Positions 1 through 8,047 of a stretch of DNA of 12,665 nt are shown here, one piece after another. The notes under the pieces are model-generated. The model was not told the DNA's origin. It searched no databases and saw only the letters and a program-made list of their open reading frames with translations. The first letter of the stretch is position 1; every line of letters begins with the position of its first letter. A program made the translations under genes and the position numbers. The DNA comes from Succinimonas sp963628765 (GTDB lineage: Bacteria > Pseudomonadota > Gammaproteobacteria > Enterobacterales > Succinivibrionaceae), in assembly GCA_963628765.1 (NCBI GenBank), contig CAVGFV010000089.1, positions 1 through 12,665 on the forward strand, written 5' to 3'.

Positions 1-67
1 TTAAGTAATTTGTGAGTGGGCTTTTGGATGTTTACACGGATGTGCGTTCACACTCAGAATCTACGAA

Positions 68-958
68 TTAATAGAAATCGTTATTTCTCTTTCTTCTAGG
101 ACGTGGTAGGTAAACAAGAATTACACCAACAAGTGCACCTACTCCTGCAATAAGAGCACCGTTTTTCCACCAACGTATTTGCATTTCTTGTTCTTTTGTT
201 TTTAGTTGGGCATCAAGATCTGCTTTTATGGCTCTAGCTTCTTTGAGTTCTTGAACTTGTGAAGCTTGTTCTTTTTCTAGTGCGTCATGGGCTTCACGTA
301 ATTCTATAAGCTCTTTTGTTTTTATACGTAACTCTTTGGCATTTTCACTATCGATGTGTTCTAACTTGTATTTTAATTCATCGTTTTCTTTTTGTAGTGA
401 TGCTACCTTTGAGCGAGAGCTTTCTTCACGCTGAGTATATTTTTGAGGTATCCAGACAACTTTTCCTTGTTGGGTTTTTACTTGGTAGTACTCTTTCTTT
501 TCTGAAATTAGCTCTAACGGATCACCTGGATGTACAGTTGTAGCTAATTTATATTCTCTACCAGGTCCTTTGGTAGTCCAAATGCCAGAATCTTCAGAAA
601 CATAAATCATGCTTCCTGATTTAAGTGCAGGTTCAGCATTGTTTTCTTGTGGGGCTTTTTCGCTTACTTCCTGTTTATTAACTTCTTCTTTCTTTTCTTT
701 TTGAGTGTCTACAGGAGTTTCGTCAGGAGATTTTTTATCTTCTGATGTAGTCACTTTTGGTGCTACCTTTGCTTTATTTTGAGTTTTATGTGTTTTATTA
801 GGCTTGGTTTGAGTTTTGTTCTGATTTAACTCAGCTTTTGTAGGAATCTCAATAGCTTCTGGGGCCATTTCTGCGTAAACAGGCGCGGTAGCAATGACGG
901 CACCGATAACACAAGCGCCCATAACGAGCGTATTCCGTGTAAGTTTTATAGTATTCAC
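68..958 (-). CDS. ygiM: YgiM-like periplasmic SH3-domain protein with C-terminal membrane anchor
   Basis: The 296-residue product matches the TIGR04211 (SH3 and anchor) layout typified by E. coli YgiM. Residues 1-29 are a signal peptide with a likely cut after VYA. Residues 31-110 are a Lys/Asn/Thr/Gln/Glu-rich linker. Residues 116-176 form a bacterial SH3 (SH3b) fold, residues 180-260 a heptad-rich coiled coil, and 266-284 a transmembrane helix, followed by a short basic tail (PRPRRKR). The SH3 and coiled-coil parts should therefore face the periplasm. The molecular role is not firmly known; SH3b domains often bind cell-wall peptides. The start is GTG, chosen because it gives a complete signal peptide and has a weak AAGAG upstream; the ATG at codon 13 would cut into the signal. 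The protein is longer than E. coli YgiM (about 206 residues), mostly through the linker. It lies 176 bases after the pit gene on the same strand. Confidence 0.88.
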   Translation of the reverse strand: MNTIKLTRNTLVMGACVIGAVIATAPVYAEMAPEAIEIPTKAELNQNKTQTKPNKTHKTQNKAKVAPKVTTSEDKKSPDETPVDTQKEKKEEVNKQEVSEKAPQENNAEPALKSGSMIYVSEDSGIWTTKGPGREYKLATTVHPGDPLELISEKKEYYQVKTQQGKVVWIPQKYTQREESSRSKVASLQKENDELKYKLEHIDSENAKELRIKTKELIELREAHDALEKEQASQVQELKEARAIKADLDAQLKTKEQEMQIRWWKNGALIAGVGALVGVILVYLPRPRRKRNNDFY

Positions 959-997
959 AGGATTTCTCTTTTCTAAGAATTGAAAAATAACAACAGT

Positions 998-1027
998 ATT
1001 TTACAGAATAAGGCGATGAAATGCTAA
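998..1027 (-). promoter_or_regulatory. Candidate sigma-70 promoter for the ygiM-like gene
   Basis: Read on the minus strand, TTAGCA (4 of 6 matches to the -35 consensus), an 18-base spacer and TAAAAT (5 of 6) lie 40-70 bases before the GTG start. This is motif matching by eye in AT-rich DNA, so it is only a candidate. Confidence 0.35.
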
Positions 1028-1096
1028 TCAGAAGAGAGTATTAATTATCAAGAAGAAAGATAACTTTTTAGGAATACGTTGAAAATTTGGTTAGAA

Positions 1097-1124
1097 ATAC
1101 CTGCAGCAATAATGCTACAGGTAT
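1097..1124 (-). terminator. Hairpin after the pit gene, probable terminator
   Basis: ATACCTG and CAGGTAT form a perfect 7-bp stem, extended by AGC/GCT after one mismatch, with an AATAAT loop. It starts 10 bases past the pit stop codon. The T tract on the minus-strand side is poor (TTTCT), so termination may be partial, and pit transcripts could reach the ygiM-like gene. Confidence 0.55.
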
Positions 1125-1134
1125 ATTTTGTAAT

Positions 1135-2397
1135 TTAAGATAAGGCTATGTGAATACCTTTCAAGATGAAATAAATTAAAATGGCGAAGAACGCACCTGC
1201 AGGTACGGTTACGACCCATGAAACTACAATATTTCTAACCATATTAAGGTTGATGGCCGCAATACCTTTCGCAAGACCGACTCCCATTATTGCACCAACA
1301 AGAGTTTGTGTAGTTGAAATTGGAAGTCCTGTTCCAGAAGCCAAAACTACAGTTCCGGCGGTTGCTAATTGAGCAGCAAAGCCACGGCTAGGGGTAAGAG
1401 CAGTGATACCTGAGCCCACAGTACCCATTACACGGTAACCAAAGGTAGCAAGACCTACAACCATACCAAATGCACCCAATGGAAGTATCCATGCAGGCAT
1501 CCCTGTTTGTTCAGGATTATCGCTTAAAATTGTAGCTACAGCAGCCAAAGGTCCGATTGCATTAGCTACATCGTTAGAGCCATGGGCAAAAGCCATTGCA
1601 CAAGCAGTGAGAAGCATTAACACGGAAAAGAGTTTTTCAACGTTTGCGTAGTGTTGTTTTGCTTCTAGTGTTTGATTGAAATGCAAGAAACGGAAAAGTA
1701 TGGCTGAAATAATGCCACCTAGTAAAGCGATACCGAAACTTAGTGACAAACTTTCGTATGTTGTAAGGTTGATATCAATGTGCTTAAGACCTTTATCAAT
1801 GGTAACAACAGCTATGATAAACAGGGTTAAGAATACATAAAAAGGAGCGATTTTTTTAGCATGCTTTAACGGGTGAAATTTACAGAAGATAAATTTTTGG
1901 ATATGCACAAATAAGAAGAAAGCAAACACGCCTGCAATTACAGGGGTGATAATCCAAGAACCTATTATTCCTGAAAATACATTCCATTGTATGGAATCAA
2001 AACCACTGGCTACTAATCCAAATCCTACAATTGCACCGATTATTGAGTGAGTAGTTGAGACTGGCCATGAGAAATATGAGGCTACAATTAACCATATTCC
2101 AGCAGATAGCATTGCGCTTATCATCCCCAAAACCAAATCGGCATTGGTTATGCCACTTTCTGGGCTAATAATGTTATCTTTTATGGTTGATACCACTTCA
2201 CCGCCAGCCAGGTAGGCTCCGGCGAATTCAAAAATTATGGCAAGTATAATTGCTTGTTTTATTGTGAGGGTTTTTGTGCCGACTGAAGTGCCCATTGCGT
2301 TTGAAACGTCATTAGCACCGATACCCCACGCCATAAGGAATGCCATGACTGCCGCAAAACCTATGACCGCAGTGCTATTGGCTAAAAGAAATTCCAT
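1135..2397 (-). CDS. pit: Low-affinity inorganic phosphate transporter, Pit family
   Basis: The 420-residue polytopic inner-membrane protein belongs to the PiT/Pho-4 family, which takes up phosphate (as a metal-phosphate complex in E. coli) driven by proton symport. The family's duplicated signature is present in both halves: GANDVSNAMGTSVGT at about residues 27-41 and HGSNDVANAIGPLAAV at about 272-287. Each is flanked by hydrophobic helices. A short hydrophilic stretch near residues 235-255 separates the halves. At 420 residues it is shorter than E. coli PitA (about 499) but complete for the compact branch. The ATG start has AAGGA six to seven bases upstream. It follows the DUF47 gene by 11 bases, so the two are almost certainly one operon. 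I cannot tell from sequence whether the coupling ion is H+ or Na+. Confidence 0.96.
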   Translation of the reverse strand: MEFLLANSTAVIGFAAVMAFLMAWGIGANDVSNAMGTSVGTKTLTIKQAIILAIIFEFAGAYLAGGEVVSTIKDNIISPESGITNADLVLGMISAMLSAGIWLIVASYFSWPVSTTHSIIGAIVGFGLVASGFDSIQWNVFSGIIGSWIITPVIAGVFAFFLFVHIQKFIFCKFHPLKHAKKIAPFYVFLTLFIIAVVTIDKGLKHIDINLTTYESLSLSFGIALLGGIISAILFRFLHFNQTLEAKQHYANVEKLFSVLMLLTACAMAFAHGSNDVANAIGPLAAVATILSDNPEQTGMPAWILPLGAFGMVVGLATFGYRVMGTVGSGITALTPSRGFAAQLATAGTVVLASGTGLPISTTQTLVGAIMGVGLAKGIAAINLNMVRNIVVSWVVTVPAGAFFAILIYFILKGIHIALS

Positions 2398-2408
2398 TAT
2401 TTATTCCT

Positions 2409-3086
2409 TTATGATTTAGAAACCATTGCTTCAAGACGAGAACCTACACGTTCAGCTTGATCTGCGAGATCGCCGATTTTATCAAGTACCTTGTAAAGGA
2501 ACATTGCATCAATTGGATTAAGTTCTTTTTCTCTTAGATAAAGTTCATGACGTAGATTTACTTGGATTTGATCGGTATCATCTTCAATAAGATCCAAGTC
2601 CTTAACCATACTTTCAACTACTTTGACTTCTTTGCCTCGGAAACCAGTTTCCAAAAGGTCATCAAGTTGATGTATAACCTTAACTGCAAGTTCTGTTGCG
2701 TCAAGACATCTACTGATATAACGCATGAAATTTTCTTTAACATCTATTGGAATATGAAGATGTCTGCCAAGCATAAGTCCTGCAATATCTTTTGCGCGGT
2801 TGGCAATTTTATCTTGTTGATTAACGAGATCTAAAAGATCTGTTCTTGCGAGAGGCATAAAAAGAGAGTTTGGTAAGTTTAAACGAATCTCTTTTTTTAA
2901 TAGATCCGCTTCTTTTTCAAGATTGCTAATCTTCTTTTGTGAGGCTTGTGCTTGTTCCCAATCGTCAGAAAAGACAGCTTCGAAAAATGGAGAAAGTTCA
3001 AGACAACATTCATGAACTTTAGTGATATGTTGAAAAAGAGGTAATAGAGGGGATTTTGCGAACAAGTTCAAAAAGTTTACATGCAT
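2409..3086 (-). CDS. DUF47 / TIGR00153 PhoU-like protein, partner of Pit
   Basis: This 225-residue cytoplasmic protein is predicted to be all helical and has the features of the DUF47 (PhoU_div, TIGR00153) family, including its usual length. Acidic metal-binding-type motifs recur as in PhoU-like bundles: EKEADxxKKEIR (residues 58-68), QDKIANRAKD (91-100), LIEDDTDQ (166-173) and DLADQAE (206-212). Members are nearly always encoded beside a Pit transporter and are thought to modulate it; that role is inferred from context. The ATG is preceded by a strong AAAGGAGA at good spacing. It is the first gene of the DUF47-pit operon, with a plausible promoter about 30 bases upstream. No convincing Pho box is seen, so control by PhoB cannot be claimed. 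Confidence 0.93.
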   Translation of the reverse strand: MHVNFLNLFAKSPLLPLFQHITKVHECCLELSPFFEAVFSDDWEQAQASQKKISNLEKEADLLKKEIRLNLPNSLFMPLARTDLLDLVNQQDKIANRAKDIAGLMLGRHLHIPIDVKENFMRYISRCLDATELAVKVIHQLDDLLETGFRGKEVKVVESMVKDLDLIEDDTDQIQVNLRHELYLREKELNPIDAMFLYKVLDKIGDLADQAERVGSRLEAMVSKS

Positions 3087-3118
3087 GAAGTTCTCCTTTG
3101 TTGACAGGTTCTGCGCGT

Positions 3119-3147
3119 ATTTTACTTTTTTAGTGTAGTTGGCTCAA
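3119..3147 (-). promoter_or_regulatory. Candidate sigma-70 promoter of the DUF47-pit operon
   Basis: On the minus strand TTGAGC (4 of 6), a spacer of exactly 17 bases and TAAAAT (5 of 6) predict a start site near 3112. That leaves a leader of about 25 bases carrying the AAAGGAGA ribosome binding site. Geometry and position are good. Confidence 0.6.
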
Positions 3148-3242
3148 CTTAAAAATTCAGATAACTAAAATTATTTTATGGTTATTAACATGTGGATAGT
3201 TTAATGATGTGTTTTTAGTGTACTTATGAAATTTCGTTACAT

Positions 3243-3270
3243 TAGACACAGCTATTTAGACAACTATTCT
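3243..3270 (+). promoter_or_regulatory. Candidate promoter of the ygiF-glnE operon
   Basis: TAGACA (5 of 6), a 16-base spacer and TATTCT (4 of 6) lie about 70 bases before the CYTH gene. A start near 3277 would place the inverted repeat 3276-3315 at the very 5' end of the transcript. The -10 match is modest. Confidence 0.35.
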
Positions 3271-3275
3271 TAATT

Positions 3276-3315
3276 GATATCTATGATCATGACTAGCACG
3301 TATCATGATGATATC
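3276..3315 (+). repeat. Bulged inverted repeat upstream of the CYTH gene
   Basis: GATATC (3276-3281) pairs with GATATC (3310-3315), and ATCATGA (3286-3292) pairs with TCATGAT (3303-3309). Together these give 13 perfect base pairs, interrupted by a 4-base bulge on the left arm, around a 10-base loop. No T tract follows. It could be a protein-binding site or a 5' leader hairpin of the operon. Confidence 0.55.
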
Positions 3316-3338
3316 TAAAAGTATATTGGAAAATAATA

Positions 3339-4313
3339 ATGGCAAAAGAAATAGAACTTAAATTCATGGTGGAAGAAGGTTGTTCAGGAGATATTATTTC
3401 TTGGGCAGAAAATACATCTCTAATACAAGGGCGTCCTTACCAACTAGTACTTGATAATCGTTACTTTGATACTCCCACCCAAAAGCTTTATAAAAATGGC
3501 ATTGCTTTAAGAGTTCGCAAAACTGATAACGAAGTAGAGATGACTATAAAAACTCGTGTTTCAAAATTCGGCGGGCTTCACGTGCATCCTGAATACAATG
3601 TGCCATTAGATTCTCTACCACAGGTTCCCGATTTGTCATTGTTTCCACGTGAAATTTTTAGAAATCTTTCTATTGATGAACTTGAGAGAGAAATCTTTCA
3701 AAATATGAGTCAAAAATGCATTCGTACTATTGTTAATATCTCTAATAGATCTCTAAATAATGAAAAGTTTAAGATTGAAATGAGCTTTGATAAGGTAACT
3801 TATCAAGGAAAAAACGGAAATAACATTTTTGGAAATGAACTGGAACTTGAATTAAAAGAAGGTTCGCCAGTATGCTTGATGTATGTTGCTGAATTGCTTC
3901 TCCATGCGATTTCAGTAAAGGAATTACCATTAAAACTGCGTCTAGGAACTGTAAGTAAGATGCAGAGAGCTGCCATTTATGCAGGTATATCCGAGATTGA
4001 AGTACCAACGTCATTCGATATTTCTTCAAATGAGAATATTATCTCTTCATTTGAAGCTTTAGAAAAAAGTTCATTACTTTCCGAAGAACCGACTCCATTC
4101 GAAAAATTATCAGAATTTTTTACTGAAATTCAAAATTTAGAAATATCAGATGAGGTTGTTCAAGCATTAAAGAAAATAGGGCAAATGTTTTTAGAACAAT
4201 GTGATAAGAATTCTTCTCTCGAAGCTAAAAGAGAATTATTTAAGAATTTATTAACGAATCAAGCATTGGTTTTAGCTCGTATTCATTACGATTTTCAGCA
4301 AAGAAGAGGTTAG
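3339..4313 (+). CDS. ygiF: CYTH-domain protein (YgiF-type inorganic triphosphatase), CHAD domain absent
   Basis: The N-terminal 205 residues form a CYTH (triphosphate tunnel) domain. Its signature E4-I-E6-L-K8 is followed by YFDTP (42-46), the basic strand ALRVRK (56-61), TIKTR (69-73) and the acidic strand ELELELKEG (167-175). These are the residues that hold metal and triphosphate in the tunnel, so hydrolysis of inorganic triphosphate, as in E. coli YgiF, is the likely activity. E. coli YgiF is about 433 residues because a CHAD domain follows; here only some 115 residues follow, helical and not obviously CHAD. The ATG has a GGA-type ribosome binding site seven to eight bases upstream. The stop codon is two bases before the glnE start, so the pair is a tight operon and translation is probably coupled, the same pairing as in E. 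coli. Confidence 0.88.
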   Translation: MAKEIELKFMVEEGCSGDIISWAENTSLIQGRPYQLVLDNRYFDTPTQKLYKNGIALRVRKTDNEVEMTIKTRVSKFGGLHVHPEYNVPLDSLPQVPDLSLFPREIFRNLSIDELEREIFQNMSQKCIRTIVNISNRSLNNEKFKIEMSFDKVTYQGKNGNNIFGNELELELKEGSPVCLMYVAELLLHAISVKELPLKLRLGTVSKMQRAAIYAGISEIEVPTSFDISSNENIISSFEALEKSSLLSEEPTPFEKLSEFFTEIQNLEISDEVVQALKKIGQMFLEQCDKNSSLEAKRELFKNLLTNQALVLARIHYDFQQRRG

Positions 4314-4315
4314 TA

Positions 4316-7189
4316 ATGCAGATAACCGCAGAAATGGCCGCTCTAGGAGAGAAGGCTTTTAACGCTTTAAAAGATAAGGTCAAAGATCCTGATCTTGAAG
4401 CAATGCTCGATGATAATTATGAGATGATTCGAGAGGTATTTTCCTATTCTGATTTTATCTCTTGGTTCGCTCAGAGATGGCCTAAAAAATTCTGCGACAT
4501 TATTTCCTCTGGAGAATATGCCCAATCTCATCGTTACGAAGCCTTTCGTGCTGAACTTGCGAATCGTATAAGAAATGTAAACAACATAGAGTTACTTAAA
4601 AAGATTGTACGAGAGTTCCGTAACGAAAAGATGGTAGTCATTGCTTTCCGTGAAATTATGGGAATGTCAAAGATAGAGGAAAGTTTTTTACATTCTTCAT
4701 TACTTGCGGAAGCGATAGTTGTTGAAACCTTAGATTATCTTTATAAGTTGAATTGCCAGCTTTCAGGAACTCCTTATTCTGATGATGGTGTGCAACAGAA
4801 ATTAATGGTTATTGGGATGGGAAAATTAGGCGGTGGGGAACTGAACTTTTCTTCCGATATTGACTTAATGTTCTGCTACCCTCATAGAGGAGAAACTAGG
4901 GGTGGAAGAAGATCCTTAGATAATCAGGTATTTTTTACAAGATTAGGTCAGCAACTCATTCAGGTACTAGAACAAAAGACTGCTGATGGTTTTGCTTTTA
5001 GAGTTGATATGAGACTGCGTCCATTTGGCGATAGCGGGCCATTAGTAAGTTCTTTTGCTGCTATAGAAGATTATTATTTAAAGCATGGACGTTCTTGGGA
5101 AAGATATGCCATGGTAAAAGGCCGTGTTCTTGGTGATGTTACACCCGAGGGTGAAGAAATCATGGAGATGTTACGTCCTTTTGTTTATCGTCGTTACCTT
5201 GATTATGGCGCTATTGAATCTCTTAGAAAGATGAAATCCATGATTGAAGCGGAAGTTAGACGCCGACATTTAAATGGGAATTTCAAGCTAGGGCAAGGTG
5301 GTATCCGTGAAGTAGAATTCGTCGCACAAGTGTTTCAGCTTATGCGTGGCGGTCGTATTAAAGATCTACAAGAACGTAATCTTCTAAAAGTGCTTGATAG
5401 CCTTTTATCTTGTGCTTGTATTGATAATAACTCTTATCGGGCTTTGAAGGATGGCTATATATTTTTACGCCGTACTGAAAATTTACTTCAAGAAATCAAT
5501 GACGAACAAACCCAAACAGTACCTTCTAAGGTAATAGATCAAACAAGACTTTCTCGAGTTTTAGGATTTTCTGACTACGAGTCATTTTTAGATAAATTAG
5601 AATCAGTAATGGCTGCAGTTCATAAGGAATTCTCTGTTATTATTTCTAAGCCTTCTGAAGAAAAAGAAGAAGACAACCCTGAGTTCATGGATCTTTGGTT
5701 AGCACATATGTCCCTTGAGGAAACCAAAGAGCTTGTGGAAAAGTCATTCTCAGATCTTTCTCAACTAGATGAGCTAGCAAAAGAACTAAAAATGTTAAAG
5801 GAAGACAGTAGAGTTAGAACTGTCGGACCTAAGGGACGTGAAATACTTAATCGTTTGATGCCGTACTTGTTTGCAAATTTAGCATCTATGAAAGTAAGCG
5901 TAGTTCCTACACTAAAGCGTTTATCACGTCTCATTCGCTGTATTGCCCAAAGAACTACCTATATTCAACTTTTAGCTGAAAATAATGGCGTTCTTGAACA
6001 GGTAATCAAACTTTGTCATGAAAGTGAGTTGATTTCAGAACAGATTACAGAACATCCGATTCTTTTGGATGAGCTTTTGATGCCGAATAACCTCTATCGT
6101 CCAATAGATCCTAACGAATATGATCATGAGTTAAGAGAATTCATGCTACGTGTGGAAAATGACGATCTAGAGCAACAGATGGAAACTTTAAGACAGTTTA
6201 AGTTGATTCAGCTTCTCCGTATTTGTGCAGCCGATCTTGCAGGCGTGCTTCCGTTAATGAAGGTGAGCGATTACTTAACATTTTTAGCGCAATCTATTCT
6301 AAAGGAAGTTGTTAACGTTGCTTGGAAGCAAGTTACTGATAAATATGGTGAACCAAGTAATGCGAGAGTAAAAGGTGATCGTGGCTTTGCAGTAATTGCT
6401 TACGGAAAACTTGGTGGTATTGAGCTTGGTTACGGAAGCGATCTTGATCTTGTGTTCCTGTCAGATGGAGAACTTGATGGAGAAACATATGGGGGGCAAG
6501 GAAGTCAACAGATATCAGATCGCATGTTCTATGGACGCCTTGCTCAACGAATTATGCATTTGTTTAGCACTAGATTATCATCAGGAATTTTGTACGAGGT
6601 AGATGCGAGATTAAGGCCTGAGGGTGAGGCAGGGCCTTTAGTATGTACCTTATCAGGTTACGAAAATTACCTTGAAAATCGTGCTTGGACCTGGGAAATT
6701 CAAGCCCTTGTAAGAGCAAGAGCCATAGAAGGTCCTGACAGAATGATTAAAGATTTTGACAGGATAAGAGATCGTTTACTTAGAAAGGAACGTGATCCTG
6801 AAAAACTGAAGACAGAAGTTGCAGAGATGAGAAGAAAGATGGAAACAAATCTTTCAAAGTCTGGAACAGGAACTATAGATCTCAAGCAAAGTGCTGGTGG
6901 CATGACCGATATTGAATTTATGGCTCAGTATTTAGTACTGGCTAATGCTTTCAAGACTCCTGACATGGTGCTTTGGACAGATAACGTTAGAATTTTTGAG
7001 GAATGCGTACGATTGAATTTGATAAGCGAAACAGATGGTAAAATTCTTAAAGATGCTTATTTAGAGATTAGGAATCGTTATAACAAATTGGCCTTGCTCG
7101 GTAAGCCACGTACTGTTCCAAATACAGAACTTTTGAATGAACGTAATGATGTTATTGAAATTTGGAATCGTATTATAGGGGGACGTTAG
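4316..7189 (+). CDS. glnE: Bifunctional glutamine synthetase adenylyltransferase / adenylyl-removing enzyme
   Basis: This enzyme attaches AMP to, and removes it from, the glutamine synthetase subunit (GlnA), under control of the PII protein and glutamine. At 957 residues it is full length (E. coli about 946). Both nucleotidyltransferase domains are intact. The N-terminal adenylyl-removing half has GMGKLGGGELNFSSDIDL at 167-184 with D181 and D183, then DMRLRPFGDSGPLV from about 231. The C-terminal adenylylating half has YGKLGGIELGYGSDLDL from 696 with D709 and D711, then YEVDARLRPEGEAGPLV from about 760. Each is followed by a helical PII-uridylyltransferase-like region. AGAGG sits six bases before the ATG, inside the end of the preceding gene. 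In E. coli hldE follows; here a YczE-type gene does, after 104 bases and a hairpin. Neither glnA nor glnB is in the window. Confidence 0.98.
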   Translation: MQITAEMAALGEKAFNALKDKVKDPDLEAMLDDNYEMIREVFSYSDFISWFAQRWPKKFCDIISSGEYAQSHRYEAFRAELANRIRNVNNIELLKKIVREFRNEKMVVIAFREIMGMSKIEESFLHSSLLAEAIVVETLDYLYKLNCQLSGTPYSDDGVQQKLMVIGMGKLGGGELNFSSDIDLMFCYPHRGETRGGRRSLDNQVFFTRLGQQLIQVLEQKTADGFAFRVDMRLRPFGDSGPLVSSFAAIEDYYLKHGRSWERYAMVKGRVLGDVTPEGEEIMEMLRPFVYRRYLDYGAIESLRKMKSMIEAEVRRRHLNGNFKLGQGGIREVEFVAQVFQLMRGGRIKDLQERNLLKVLDSLLSCACIDNNSYRALKDGYIFLRRTENLLQEINDEQTQTVPSKVIDQTRLSRVLGFSDYESFLDKLESVMAAVHKEFSVIISKPSEEKEEDNPEFMDLWLAHMSLEETKELVEKSFSDLSQLDELAKELKMLKEDSRVRTVGPKGREILNRLMPYLFANLASMKVSVVPTLKRLSRLIRCIAQRTTYIQLLAENNGVLEQVIKLCHESELISEQITEHPILLDELLMPNNLYRPIDPNEYDHELREFMLRVENDDLEQQMETLRQFKLIQLLRICAADLAGVLPLMKVSDYLTFLAQSILKEVVNVAWKQVTDKYGEPSNARVKGDRGFAVIAYGKLGGIELGYGSDLDLVFLSDGELDGETYGGQGSQQISDRMFYGRLAQRIMHLFSTRLSSGILYEVDARLRPEGEAGPLVCTLSGYENYLENRAWTWEIQALVRARAIEGPDRMIKDFDRIRDRLLRKERDPEKLKTEVAEMRRKMETNLSKSGTGTIDLKQSAGGMTDIEFMAQYLVLANAFKTPDMVLWTDNVRIFEECVRLNLISETDGKILKDAYLEIRNRYNKLALLGKPRTVPNTELLNERNDVIEIWNRIIGGR

Positions 7190-7229
7190 TTTTTCTACTT
7201 AAAACTTTCTAACTTATTTTTGAGATATT

Positions 7230-7286
7230 AAATAACCTTCTGATGCAGAAACAAGCTGTTATATAATAAGCATTAGGAGGTTATTT
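7230..7286 (+). promoter_or_regulatory. Long hairpin burying the ribosome binding site of the YczE-type gene; terminator-like
   Basis: Left arm AAATAACCTTCTGATGC (7230-7246) pairs along all 17 positions with GCATTAGGAGGTTATTT (7270-7286), including two G-U pairs. The right arm contains the AGGAGG ribosome binding site (7275-7280). The 23-base loop holds a small AACA/TGTT stem. T residues run on past the stem (TTTATTT), so in readthrough RNA from glnE this could act as an intrinsic terminator and also block translation of the next gene. Confidence 0.65.
7262..7267 (+). promoter_or_regulatory. Consensus -10 element TATAAT inside the hairpin loop
   Basis: A perfect TATAAT lies in the loop. Its start site would be near 7274, downstream of the left arm, so its transcript would lack the hairpin and expose AGGAGG. 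No good -35 is present (CTGATG at 16 bases is 3 of 6), so activity may need an activator or may not exist. Confidence 0.35.
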
Positions 7287-7293
7287 TTTATTT

Positions 7294-7965
7294 ATGACAA
7301 ACAGAAGAAAAAGATCATTACCAGAACTCACAAGAAGAACAATATTTCTTTTTACCGGTCTTATGATTATGAGTGTGGGTATCGCGCTTTCGATTAAAGC
7401 TGGTCTCGGAACTTCTCCTATATCAAGTTTACCTTGTGCATTAAACGCAGCTCTACCTTTATCTGTGGGTATTCTTACCTGTATTATGCACATAATAATG
7501 GTTATTCTTCAGATATTAATTGAGAGGAAAAATTACCCATTGATACAGCTTCTGCAGCTTCCTGTGGGAATTGCTTTTGGTTTTGCTATTGATATCGCCT
7601 TGTGGTTGATTTCTTGGTGGGAACCTAGCTCATATTTTGAAGCTGTTTTAGGATGCCTTTTAGGAGTGTTAGTTGTAGCATTTGGTGTTGCTTGTGAAGT
7701 TGTAGCCGATGGTATTCCGCTTTGTGGTGAAGGTGTGGTGATTGCGATCTGCCGAACCTTTGGAACAGTTTTTGGAAAAACCAAGGTGATATTTGATCTT
7801 ACATTAGTAATATTAGCTGTAATTAGTTCTTTAGTTTTGGTGGGACAGGTTGTAGGTGTGCGAGAAGGTACTTTATTAGCTGCTTTTTCAGTAGGGGCTA
7901 TAGCACGTCCTATGATTTGTAGGATGAAAAGTCCTATGGAAAAATTCTTTACTTGGAACTGGTAA
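7294..7965 (+). CDS. YczE/YyaS/YitT-type integral membrane protein
   Basis: The 223-residue product has about six hydrophobic segments (near 16-36, 52-76, 84-107, 116-137, 165-187 and 191-210) and a basic N-terminus, so it sits in the inner membrane. The motif GLGTSPISSLP (37-47) after the first helix and the glycine-rich VADGIPLCGEGVVIAIC (137-153) are typical of the YczE/YyaS/YitT family (DUF6198 group). Its substrate and function are unknown; transport is only a guess. ATG 7294 is the only reasonable start. Its ribosome binding site AGGAGG is strong but unusually distant (13 bases) and lies within the stem at 7230-7286. The gene ends about 80 bases before a bidirectional terminator and converges with the acyltransferase gene. 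Confidence 0.85.
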   Translation: MTNRRKRSLPELTRRTIFLFTGLMIMSVGIALSIKAGLGTSPISSLPCALNAALPLSVGILTCIMHIIMVILQILIERKNYPLIQLLQLPVGIAFGFAIDIALWLISWWEPSSYFEAVLGCLLGVLVVAFGVACEVVADGIPLCGEGVVIAICRTFGTVFGKTKVIFDLTLVILAVISSLVLVGQVVGVREGTLLAAFSVGAIARPMICRMKSPMEKFFTWNW

Positions 7966-8047
7966 TTGCCGTAATAAAGGCGATGAAAAAGTAAAGCGTT
8001 AAAAAAGAATAACGTTAAAATAACTTTTAGATATTGTTTTTAACCAA

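Noticed and set aside
1..67. Left edge of the window as part of another gene
   Set aside because: Too short to judge; I recognise no protein motif, and its short repeats (TGTG/CACA, TGAGTG/CACTCA) are too weak to call a terminator.
3103..3108. CTGTCA on the minus strand, a possible half Pho box before the DUF47-pit operon
   Set aside because: Only one half-site is seen, it lies downstream of the predicted -10, and no second copy occurs at the 11-base spacing of a Pho box.
7991..8030. CG-centred AT-rich motifs (AAAGCGTT, AACGTT) after the YczE-type gene as LacI-family operators
   Set aside because: They lack the outer GTG/CAC-like positions and lie downstream of a gene, just before a bidirectional terminator.
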